Source: Chaetoceros tenuissimus
Lineage: Eukaryota > Bacillariophyta > Thalassiosirophyceae > Chaetocerotales > Chaetocerotaceae
Direction: 5' to 3'
Assembly (NCBI GenBank): GCA_021927905.1
Contig: BLLK01000029.1
Span: forward strand, 620,001-684,000
DNA: 64,000 nucleotides
Below the pieces are notes generated by a model. The model saw only the letters and a list, made by a program, of their open reading frames with translations. It was not told the origin of the DNA and did no database searches. Below, in pieces: positions 53,042 to 63,500 of the stretch (position 1 is its first letter; each line of letters begins with the position of its first letter). The position numbers and the translations under genes are program-made.

Positions 53042-56000
53042 TCATGTCACATCAGGCGATTCTTCCTGTATACTTTCCTGTCGTGATCGAAGTTGGGAGT
53101 GGTATTTTTCAAGCATCATGTATTGGTTTACTTGGTGTTGTGCAAGTCTGTCTTCGCCTGTGCCTTCCAGCCTACTCTCATCTATCGATGTAACAGGTAT
53201 TGAATGTCCGATGCTTCCATTGAATAAGGTACTCATCATTGGATCTAGACTCGAAATATTTAGTAATCCATTCAATTCTGCCGAGAGACCTACATCGTCA
53301 TATTTTAAAACACTTGCTAGAGCGGATAGGTTTGATCTACTCATATTCCGTAATGTTCCAATTTGTGGTGTAGATGGCAAGTCTGTAAATTTTACTCTAT
53401 GATTCTCTTGTTTGGGTGGCAATTCTTCGGAAGCTATATGCTTATCAACATTCTCTTGATCTAGAGGCGGTTGTATATATTCTTCGTTTATTTGGTCAAC
53501 ATTGATGTGAGGGTCGACTCTTATGTCCTGTCGGCTTTTTTCAAGTTCTGACAACATTGCTATTTGGCGTGCAGCAGCAGCAATATGATGCTGACGCTCT
53601 CTAGCAAGAGCATTGGCTTTCTCAGTTTGATAATCTTGTACTCTATCCACCAAGTTTTGACCTGAAGATGCACATCTCCAACCAGGATTTTGAGTTTTAA
53701 AACTGAAAAAGGACTTTTCCATTTTACCCATCCTTGTTTTAGGTCGTCTCTGTGAATTAAAGTTTGCGTAAAAATCAGAAGTCCTGTTGGGAGATGACGG
53801 TACCTCATCTGTCCCTTGCCAGTTCTCATCTTCAAAGAGGTCGAAGTCAAAGCAGGCAAAACCACAATGATCACCTGTTCCAGACACTTCCATTTTCGTA
53901 TTTTGTACGAAGGAACATATGGAAAATGCACATGGTGGTAGAGAGTAGCATAAAATTATAGGTGCAAGGATGATGGAAATGATTTCAAGAACGAACAGTT
54001 TCACCTTGTACTGAAATAAATCCGAAAATGCGGATTTTATTATCTCGTCCCAACCTCTTTTCTTCCAAAATTGAGGATAGTAATGCGTGTGATTTGATAC
54101 CCTCACTAGAGAATCATCCATTTCTGCAAACAGATTTTTGTGGTATTTCAGATAGCTGTTGTTATCTGGAAGTAAAGATTTGCCAATAGAATACAAGACT
54201 CCAAGAATTCCAACATACCACAATAGGTTCCAATTTTTAATCTTCACATGCAGTAAAATAGCGTCATTCATAGCTGCTAAAGCAACGCACACTGCACCTA
54301 AAGAACCCGATAAGAACACCATTATTTGGCCTACTGAATTCAGCATAGAGCTTGGAGTGAACAGCTTCAAATAATCTTCAGCAGCTTGATATGATGGTTC
54401 TAAGCGTCTTTCAAATATATGAGGATACTCATTGAATTCTCGGAATTTCCATCTTGGTAGCAGAGCAGGAGTTAGACACTCATTCCCAATATGATTCATA
54501 GTCATGTGTAAAAGAAATGTCACTTACTTTGCGATGTCTGACCACTCACGGGGTCCTAGATATTGCTTGGTAGTTCGAAAATCATAAAGATTTTGAAGAA
54601 AGAAGTGCAATGTCATGAAAAAGAGTAAAAAGGGCATTAAAATTGCATGTGCAACGCCGCAAAATATGAATCTCCTCTGCAAGGCCACAGCATCCATACA
54701 GAAAGCGGGTCGAATCTTGTAGTTATGAGAAAACATGTAACTCAAGACACAGAAGTAGATACTCCACTCTAAGGTTTTCGAGTAAAACTTTTGCTTGCTT
54801 TTAGCACCATTCTTAGATGGAATCGGTATGGTCAAATCAAGCAAATCTAAATTGAAAAACGCAATCATGAAATTCTCACGGCGTAGAATCCTTTGAGCGA
54901 CAACTAATTCATCCTTAATGTTTTGCCCATTGATTGCAAATTTGTATTCACCGGTTTGTTGCAATTGCAGCAGCTTTTGAACAATTTCATACCATTCAAC
55001 CGCGCCACCCTCAAGTTTCCTTGCACTTATTCCTAGTTTGTCTTCAAAAATGTACTTTGCCTCGAGTGCATCTTTTATATTTGATACAAATTTAGATATC
55101 GAAAACAACCCATAGGCGGAAAACAGGAGTATATACAACATCATGAGGAAATTCCAGAAAGTCAACTGCATCAGAGGCTAAGAAAGATGGTACTATGTGA
55201 TCAGAAAAGGTTACTTAAATACTTCAAAAGGAAGCAGCAAAACACTTACATTTTCCAAAATATAATTTGAAAGAAAAGGTCTACAGGTGGTTTCATCTCG
55301 ACATTCCCATAGTCCATACCAGTCTAAATACACCATCAAAAATACAGATAGCCACAGTGTGAAAAAGAGTGAAATGAGTTCTACAATGCCTTTGCCAATT
55401 ATTGGAACTAATCCCCGATGATAATAATAATTATACAATGAAGACAGAAACAAGTCTAGATTCGCAACTGTTCCCCAATTATCCCTTTTTATTCGGAAAT
55501 TTTCCAGAAATACAAACTTTTTCTCTGATGAAAACCCATTTGAATTTGAGTTTTCAGTTGTTGCTGACCCATTCAAGCCTAATTCAGCATCCATGCCATA
55601 ATTATGATCTAGCAGTCTAGCAGACTGATCACTTGCATCTTGTGATGAAAAGTAATTATTTCCATACTGTACCGACGACTTGAATAGCGATGAAGCTGAT
55701 TCTCTTAAACCAAAATCAGCATAGGGTGAATTTTGTTCAGCTTGTTCCCTTCTATTTGAGTATTCTCGATTTAAATTTCCAAAGCCCAAACCTAAACCTA
55801 ATTGAGTCTTTTTGGGCGACTTATTTGCATATGGTCCATCATAACTCATATCATCTCCTTCGGAAACACTATCTGAACCATCACCATGCTGCCATAAACC
55901 ATTTCTATTTACACGTTGTTGAGCTGAGTGAGCTACCGTCTTTGCTGCAGTTGCAATTCTGTTTGCAGTTGACGTGACTGCTTGTTGAATTTGTTTGGTT

Positions 56001-56229
56001 TGTTCATTAAAATTGGGGTTAGGAGGCTGATAAGCGTGTCGATCTTGGTGCTGCTGAATTTCATAAGTTTGCTGATCACTCAATTCTTCATTTTGGAAAA
56101 TTGAAAAGTGTTGGAATTGCAACAACTGAGAAAGCAAAGCAAAGGAAAAATAAAACGCTTACCATCCCATACCGAATCACTATCTGTTTCATCGGAGCTA
56201 TCATGCTGCTGACTATATAAATTGGACAT
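53042..56229 (-). CDS. ATG9: Autophagy-related protein 9 (ATG9), four exons (987 aa)
   Basis: Exons 56229-56163, 56085-55250, 55177-54528 and 54452-53042; three introns of 72-77 bp, all junctions in frame. ATG9 is the lipid scramblase on vesicles that seed autophagosomes. The disordered N-terminal ~200 residues are Gln/Asn/Ser-rich (MSNLYSQQHDSSDETDSDSVWD start). The membrane core then begins with ENFRIKRDNWGTVANLDLFLSSLYNYYYHRGLVPIIGKGIVEL. Diagnostic ATG9 blocks include NIKDELVVAQRILRRENFMIAFFN, FCGVAHAILMPFLLFFMTLHFFLQN, GPREWSDIAKWKFREFNEYPHIFERRL and GKSLLPDNN. SDLFQYKVKLFVLEIISIILAPIILCYSLP follows. The last ~260 residues are a cytosolic, largely disordered tail. Length is close to the human protein (839) with added tails. 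Divergent from the RING gene. Confidence 0.95.
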
Positions 56230-56802
56230 TGGCTAATATATTACTTTAAAGTTTCATATGTAGTTCTGAACAATAGTTTCTGTGTAGGTATGAATTGGAA
56301 CTTCGTCTGTTCTCCTTGATGTTCTTATGATGATTGTAATTGATTTCATTCTGATCATTGTGTGGAGAAAAGAATAAGGAACACTGGTTTTTCTCTTTGT
56401 TTTCTCATACTAACGCACTACGTACACTGTGGTACTTCGTTGACGTCAATTTGGTAGCAACTTGTATTTTGTCCGATTTAAAACCCCTCTTTTCCCATAT
56501 AAAATATAGGAGAGAATAACAATGTCTTTCAGGCCATTGTTCAAATCTGTAGTACGTACTTAGTGTGTCTTTGAAGTGTCGAGAAAAGAAACATTTTCCT
56601 TTGACAGCCTTCTCATTCATTTTGGCATTGTTGATTTTCTATGTAATTGCGTTCGGGTTTGCACACGTATGATTCAAATAACGGTGTATACAAGGTACCA
56701 CTCAACTTTCCTTTCTCCCAAAATATTCAACTACTACGTAGACGTACCAACTAACGTAGACAAAACTAAAACACTTACAAACTTCACACCTTACTGCTCA
56801 AT
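56230..56802. promoter_or_regulatory. Divergent promoter region with perfect CRE (TGACGTCA)
   Basis: 573 bp between ATG9 (minus) and the RING-H2 gene (plus). TGACGTCA lies at 56441-56448, about 212 bases upstream of the ATG9 ATG. Several TACGTA / ACGTAC words cluster around it (near 56419 and 56551) and downstream at 56734. This is the second perfect CRE in a divergent promoter of this window. Confidence 0.5.
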
Positions 56803-57734
56803 ATGTATCAGTATTTGATACTTCATAGTTTTACAAGCAACTTAGTCGAGGAAAGAACTTTACAGATCACTTCTGAAACTGAAGACGGACGTGATGGAGG
56901 TATTTATATCGGAGTCCTCGTGACTGTAATATTTTCTTTTCTTTGTCTGTTTTTATGTTGTTGTTGCGACGATTGTAGACAAGGCAGAATCAGAGACAGA
57001 ATGGAAATAGACTTTTTGGAAGCTCTTGCAGAAATAGACGCGGCAGAAATAGAAGTCACACAAAATCAGAGGGAATCCTTGGAAAAGAAGAGACGGAAAT
57101 ATATATTGAAGAATATTGTAAAGAAGGCAAGTTTCATGTAGGATTTGCTAGAATGGAATGTTTGTGCATTCACTCATTTTTTCTTTAATACTGTGTCTTT
57201 TAGAAAGCCATAGTCAAAACTTTTTCGGGAAATATTTATTTACCACATGACAAAGCTTTATCGGAGAGATCGTCAAAGATGAATGCGATCACAAATGATT
57301 TGGATGAAGAGAAGATGGACGGCAGTTTGTCTTTGCACTCTGTAGAATTGAAGACAGAGAAGGAAAGTGTCGGTCGCGACGAATTTCAAGCAAATAATAT
57401 ATCACATAATTATGAAACAAAGAAGAGTAATATTGAGTTATCATTTCGAGAATGGAGATCGACTCATCATGGAATAGATGACAGTGTTTCCGTCGATTCT
57501 TCAATTTACAATCCAAGAAGCTGTGCTATTTGCATGACAAAATATGAACATAATGATGACATCTGCTGGTCTAAGAATGAGAAATGTTATCATGCTTTTC
57601 ATTTGAATTGTGTCATTCCATGGCTTATGAAGCATAATGAATGTCCAATGTGTCGGAGACACTTTTTGAAGAGTCACGATGATGTCGAAAACGTACCTCG
57701 TATCAATACCACTAATCAAAGTGACACATTTTAA
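56803..57734 (+). CDS. Membrane-anchored RING-H2 E3 ubiquitin ligase, two exons (281 or 284 aa)
   Basis: Exon 1 starts at ATG 56803, exon 2 is 57204-57734. The donor is ambiguous: GTAAAG at 57118 (281 aa) or the strong GC donor AAG|GCAAGT at 57127 (284 aa). Both are in phase 0 with the acceptor TTTTAG. A transmembrane helix at residues 34-52 (GIYIGVLVTVIFSFLCLFL) runs into CCCCDDC. The RING-H2 finger in the C-terminal 70 residues is complete: CAIC, then CYHAFHLNCVIPWLMKHNECPMCRR (C-x2-C...C-x-H-x2-H-x2-C...C-x2-C). This resembles ATL-type plant ligases, which are membrane-bound and ubiquitinate local targets. No known partner. The acidic-basic linker between helix and RING is unique. Confidence 0.88.
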
Positions 57735-57829
57735 AAGTAGTATTTCCAGAGAATATTCTGAACGAACAAATTAGAACAATTTTGTAAACAATAATAATAT
57801 GAAAAGTAGTGATTGTTGTTTATATGGCT

Positions 57830-59251
57830 TTATTCTGAATCCCATGCACCACAAAAAGCAATAATCGCTTCACTCAAGGCATGATTCTGAAAGCTGTATC
57901 CACCTTCCAAACCAAAAGCTACTTTATTGCCAAAGCTTTTCTTCAATTCTTCTCCAATTGACCTATAGTCACATGGTTCCAACATCAACCCACTAGACCA
58001 ATCACTCGTCAGTGCATCAAATCCAGCTGAAACTATGAGTAAGTCAGGGTTATTCTCTTTCAAGAAGGGGATTGCCTCTGTCACCAGTGCTTGTTGATAT
58101 CCTTCCCATGATGTTCCCGATTTCAAGTTAATATTTTTCAAATTCTTGAGAGGCCCAACATCATTAGTATCTTGAGTACGAGGGTTATCCTCAGGGATCC
58201 TTTGTTCTATAAAAGCATTTTGACCGTCTTTATCCTTTCCTTCATGAATCGAACAGTATCTAATTCTTGAATCTTCCTGAACACAGTGTGCAATACCGTT
58301 CCCATGATGTGCATCGATATCCAGTATCGCTACATTCTTTACCCCTTGTTGATCAAGTGCATAAAATGCTGAAATGGCTGCGTTATTGAAGAGACATCCT
58401 CCCATTCCCTTTTGACGACATGCATGATGCCCAGGAGGCCTTGATAGTGCAAAGCAAGGCTTTGACTTTAAGGCCGAATCAATAGAATCCATCCAATCTG
58501 AAAATGCATTCACTGCTGCATCATATGAATGTTGATCAATCAGGGTTCTCGCGTAGAAAGGATTGAATCTCACAGGGCGATCCGTCTCATCACACTTTGC
58601 TTTCAATAACATTGCATAATCTTCACCATGTACTAGATGAATGTATTTCAAAGCTTTGTCCAAAGCATTTTGAGAATGATCCTTTCTAATGACCTCAAAT
58701 TGTTCATTAATCTTATTCAAATCTTCCAAGACTGTATACAATCTACCAGGACGATCTGCAACCAGTTTTGCATCATATCCCCCATTCTTATCAGTAATTT
58801 TCTTCTCATCTTCCATTACTTGACCACCACCAAACAAATACCAACCTAGCCCTATACCTACTCCTCCCGTCAAGATTCCAGGTTGATCAGTGTCCAATTT
58901 TAGTATTTCAGTTGAAGCATAGCTTCCTAGTGAAAAGAAAAGTGCACCTAGGACGAAAGCACCTGAGATAGCAATAGTCTTTGCCATTGTCCATGGTCTT
59001 GAATAATCAGCCTTTAGTTCCACCGCTTCGAGGTGTTTGAGAGAAGTTGGAGAGTATTGAATTTGTACTGCTCTTGATCTCGGTTCGATATTATTTTGGA
59101 CATTGGATACATCGTTTGATGTAGCTGAGCTTTTCAATGTTGATTTGTATCTTGAGTGATGAATTGGAAAGATGGCACTGGAAGACAAGCCGAAAGCTTG
59201 TGTCTTCTTCGACAAGTTGAGTAGAGCTATAAAGACCAAAGAGAATTTCAT
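57830..59251 (-). CDS. Histone-deacetylase-superfamily protein, plastid-type (473 aa)
   Basis: A single-exon gene. The N-terminus MKFSLVFIALLNLSKKTQAFGLSSS is a signal peptide with an AF junction, the diatom plastid signature. Two hydrophobic segments follow at about residues 88-118 and 124-140 (IAISGAFVLGALFFSLG, LTGGVGIGLGWYLFGG), unusual for an HDAC. The deacetylase fold covers about 150-470. RPPGHHA (near 270) holds the catalytic His pair, NVAILDIDAHHGNG (near 305) and SAGFDAL carry the Zn ligands (Asp, His, Asp), and GLEGGYSF carries the catalytic Tyr. All key residues are present. The closest known functional analogue is plant HDA14, a plastid lysine deacetylase, so organelle protein deacetylation is the likely role; acetylpolyamine hydrolysis is an alternative. 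Likely anchored to a plastid membrane. Confidence 0.88.
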   Translation of the reverse strand: MKFSLVFIALLNLSKKTQAFGLSSSAIFPIHHSRYKSTLKSSATSNDVSNVQNNIEPRSRAVQIQYSPTSLKHLEAVELKADYSRPWTMAKTIAISGAFVLGALFFSLGSYASTEILKLDTDQPGILTGGVGIGLGWYLFGGGQVMEDEKKITDKNGGYDAKLVADRPGRLYTVLEDLNKINEQFEVIRKDHSQNALDKALKYIHLVHGEDYAMLLKAKCDETDRPVRFNPFYARTLIDQHSYDAAVNAFSDWMDSIDSALKSKPCFALSRPPGHHACRQKGMGGCLFNNAAISAFYALDQQGVKNVAILDIDAHHGNGIAHCVQEDSRIRYCSIHEGKDKDGQNAFIEQRIPEDNPRTQDTNDVGPLKNLKNINLKSGTSWEGYQQALVTEAIPFLKENNPDLLIVSAGFDALTSDWSSGLMLEPCDYRSIGEELKKSFGNKVAFGLEGGYSFQNHALSEAIIAFCGAWDSE

Positions 59252-59792
59252 GTCACTGTTTTCCCTATGAATTGGAATGGTATTATACTATGTATTACAA
59301 TGCAAGAAAGTATCAAGACGATTTTGATGGTGATGGGGGTGATAGATTGATGATTGATGAAGAAGAAAGGTAGAAGACCCCCCCCCCCTTCTATGAATGA
59401 GGGCCAATTTGTGAGTAAAAGACAAGTAGGGTAGATTTTGTTTGTTTCTTTTTGCGTAAGTATTACATTGCCTTGAGAGATATTGAGGAATTCTACCTAG
59501 TGAATCTATATATTCAATATTATATAATATTATTATTATTTGCAGAAATAGTGTTTCCTCCAAACTTCTCTATATTTCTACTCAAAGTGAAGTTTAATAA
59601 GAAATTTTACTTTTACTATTTTAGCCGGGTAAAACTTGCTGCCATCAATCTATCGAAAGAGGAGCGGTCAGGTTCAGGCACTTTCTTTTGCTTCGTTTTC
59701 AATTGAAACCAAAATCAAAATCGAAGAAGAATCATTCTAATCACAACTCTGCCAAAGCTGCTGCAAGCATCTACAATACTTATCATCATAGA
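59252..59792. promoter_or_regulatory. Divergent promoter region, 541 bp
   Basis: Between the HDAC-like gene (minus) and the Gln/His-rich gene (plus). It holds an 11-C homopolymer at 59378-59388 and an AT-rich stretch near 59510-59540. No specific site seen. Confidence 0.35.
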
Positions 59793-60407
59793 ATGAGCTA
59801 CTCTGTACCACAAGCATCTGCGAGTCAGAAGAGACCTCTTCAGGATCACTCGAATCGTCCTCTGTACGAATCACAGAATAACACCGCATATACAAAAGGT
59901 CTGAAAACAGGAGCACCTCCACCTGCTGTTGCCTCCTGTCATCTAGAACAGAATCATCAAATCCATCAAGGAACGCAAACATTTGGATTCAATCAGGGAA
60001 GTCACTATCAGCACCAGAACCAGTACCATTACCAGCAACAGATTCAGTATGGACACTGCGTCAACCCAATTGTACAAAACGCAAGTTTGCCACCTCCTGG
60101 ATACGTTTTCCAAAACAATACTTTCCTGAATGCTCAAGGTGTTCACCCTCAAGAAAACGGCATATATCAGGGCTTTCAGAGTCAATCTCTGATGATGATG
60201 ATGAATCATCAACATCAGCAGATGCAGTCCAATGCAATGCCAAGATCCAAGATTCAAGAGCTAAAGTGCAATGAGAAGTGGAGAGCTCGTCATCGAAAAA
60301 ATGATAGAAACAAGATCCAAGGACAACATATTGGAAAAACAATGTTCGAGGCAGTTTCTGTCTCCAAGCATCCATATGCCATCTTTGCTCCTTATTCCTC
60401 CCGTTAG
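59793..60407 (+). CDS. Gln/His/Asn-rich low-complexity protein (204 aa)
   Basis: ATG 59793 (MSYSVPQAS) is chosen because the frame upstream starts only with TTG. It is rich in Gln, His, Asn and Tyr (NQYHYQQQIQYGH, MMMMNHQHQQMQSN), with no globular domain. The C-terminal 45 residues are better ordered and basic (SKIQELKCNEKWRARHRKNDRNKIQGQHIGKTMFEAVSVSKHPYA) and could be a binding element. Likely a nuclear or RNA-associated disordered protein; this is inference from composition. Gene boundaries are moderately supported. Confidence 0.55.
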   Translation: MSYSVPQASASQKRPLQDHSNRPLYESQNNTAYTKGLKTGAPPPAVASCHLEQNHQIHQGTQTFGFNQGSHYQHQNQYHYQQQIQYGHCVNPIVQNASLPPPGYVFQNNTFLNAQGVHPQENGIYQGFQSQSLMMMMNHQHQQMQSNAMPRSKIQELKCNEKWRARHRKNDRNKIQGQHIGKTMFEAVSVSKHPYAIFAPYSSR

Positions 60408-60523
60408 AGCCTTTGTCTGAATCAAGTCTTGATGCCCACAAACTTTCGTTACTCGTTACAGTATCTGAACATTATAGTGTAAAAGTAAAAGTAACTGTCA
60501 TTGAATAACAATCTAAATTATTT

Positions 60524-63500
60524 CTAATCTTCGTTGATTGTTTCCAACCCGAATGTTCGTCGAGAAGAAACTGTATACTTGCTTTTACCTCCAGATAGAC
60601 TGGACAATACCGAACCCGCATCTTGTTCACGATCTCTTGACTTTTTGGGCAGATCTGACTTTGGTATTTTATCTCGACGCTGCTTACTCCGTCTTGATTG
60701 GTGAGCTCTATGAACTTCTTGGAATACATCCTGAGGAACAAATGAATACTTTGTTTGTTCATCTCGCGACATGTAGAACAGTGTTATTTTGTTTGGTAGT
60801 GGTGATGCTGTTGGCTGCATGAGTGCAGTTGCAAGGTAAGAGAATCCAATGTAACCGTCAAAGAAGAAGAGACCAATCATGAAACAACAGAGGACCATTA
60901 GACCGAGTGCTGGATTTGCCATGGACCCTGGTTTTGGTTTGAAGGAGGAGGTTGGTGTATAATACTTTCCAGATGGAGGAATTAACCAATCAATTGTGTT
61001 CATTACAATTTGAGCACAAACGTCATAGATCTGGGTTGGATAATGAATCCCATCAAAACTTCGTTCTACCTGTGACTCTGTCAAAGAAAACCCATCCAAA
61101 ACAAAAGTAGCAGCATCATATATTCCATGCTTCTCTTGCATTTCTCGTATCTCTTGAATCTTTGTTTCACTCATTTGTGTTCGTTTCTCTTCATTTGGGA
61201 GTGCCTTCGTGTTTACTGCTGTTGGTTTAATCCAAACAACTGGAGCCGATTGGTCTTTCAAAAATTGCAGATCTTTTGCAACTTGTTTCACTGTAACTTC
61301 GTAGGATTGCCTATCTGCTTCTGTTGCCCACAGATGTAACTTATCCAAAGCACCGGAACCAGCAATCACCAAGTCGGTTTCTGGCTTTATTGCTTTTAGT
61401 TTTTCTAAAACATCGTTTGTCAATGGAGCCCACTGGAAGGAAATCTTTGTCTCCCCAAAACTCTTTGTGATTTCAGAATGAAGAGGTAGTTCAGCGTCAA
61501 AGTTTCCAGCACTTTGATCTCCAAGAGCTCTACAGAAAGCAAAATATACACTTCTTGTCACTGTGTCACCAAGAAACATTATGTTTCTTCCTTCCAATTT
61601 TGTCTGAGCATCGATTGGTTCATGAAATTTGAAACGGCATTTCGAGCTACACTTATTTTTAACCCATCCCCATTGATGAATATCTTCACAAGTTTTGCTG
61701 TGCGTTCTGGAACCGAAGTCTCTGCTATTAATACCTTTCTGAAATTCTGAACATGCTGGAACTATGGTCCATTTTCCTTCATTTGCAACCTCTCCGCATG
61801 CTTTTGGCAAAGGTAAAGAGTGGCTAGCTACACCTGAGACTGACGCTAAATGCCATAGAATACACAATATCGCGATTCCAAATGCGGCAATGAGGGTTGG
61901 AATTCCTTTTGATGTAACTGAATCATCCACTTTGGAGGAATTCCTGGACGAATACTTGTTCGACGAGCCTTTCTTCCCACTTGAACTTGTGATGTCTACA
62001 ATTGCTTGATGTAGGAGAAGGCCGCAAATCAACGTAGATGTAGCAACAACGTGCGGGTTATTGATCCCGAAAATATCAAATAAAGACGCAATCGTATACA
62101 GAAAACTCAGACATCCAATGAGTGCACATGAGTTCCATAATGCATATTTATCTGCAGAGCTCGACAATAGTAACGAGATGAGGACAGATGTCACGATTTT
62201 CAAATATCTAGCTACTGAGAATAAGAGGGCTGTGATGACAAGGATGTTGCAAGCTGGGTAGCCAGGAATCACCATTAATTTCGATCCACTCTCATCTGAT
62301 AGGAAAATATGCTGATGTAGCATGTACAATTCCAAAGAATACATTCCAATGGCTTTGAACAATTTACTGTGGGAACTGCGAAGTGCAACTGTAGAGTTCC
62401 TGAAGAAAATATACCATAGAATTGGAAGAAATCCAAAATAGGAGTTGATAGCATTGTACATAAATTTCTTTGCATGAAAGGGACCAAGATACCATAATCC
62501 AAATGCAAATGTGATTGTTGCTCCGATGATACCCTTGAATACGAGCTCAGTTGAAGTTCCGAGCTTTTCCAGTCTTCGAAGAGTTAAACTTGTCACATCT
62601 TTATTCACTGCAAAAAGCATCCCAATTAATGGTGCCCAATGGTGCAAATGACCCTGGAAATAAAATTCCCAGAGTCGTCCGTATTGAGCACCTGAAGTAG
62701 ACGACTGAGACCTTCCAAATATGATTGCATGTACAGGCCATAGTCGAAGTGGACAATCCCACAATAAGAAAATAAATAGAGCAGCTATCATCATTTTGAT
62801 TCGCAATCCAAATTTTGTATAGTTTTTACTTTTTCTCCAACAAACTGTAGCATATACCAAAATTACGAAATATGTGTGAACCGCACATGCTTTGTAAAAT
62901 ATATATGGCTTGTCAAGTGCCAAGCAAAGGAATAATGCCGAAAGATTTATCCTAAGCAATATCTTTAATAGCCTTCGAAAGCTGTAGTCTTCCTGCTGTA
63001 AAAAATAGCAGGTGTGCCCATAACCCGTGAGGAATAGAAAAGCAGATGTTCCAACTTTCGATAGATTGTAGTATGGATTATAAACATCTCCTAGATCTGG
63101 ACTATATCCGATATTGTGATGCTGACTCTCAAAAGCTCTACCAGCATTTGCACTTTGGTACACTAAATAGCAGAGAGTCAGAGCGCCCTTCAACTCTAAA
63201 GTTTGGTGAAGGTTTAACACATCTTTGTCTTGTTCCTCTGCAAAAGTAGGAACCCCCATCATTTCATGATCCATAAGTTCTCGACTTTCCATATCTCTAT
63301 CATCATTATCACTCGTTAGAATATCCTCTAACAAATGATCACTACCGCCATCAGATTCCTGTCCTGTTTTCAGCGTATCTTCGCTATTCACTGAACTGGC
63401 TACCAAGGATGAAGCATCGTCTTTGTCTAAAGAAGCAACAGATTTGTCTTTTTCTAGTAGAGACTCCAAATCTGTAGAATTAATGGATGTGTTTCCAGAA

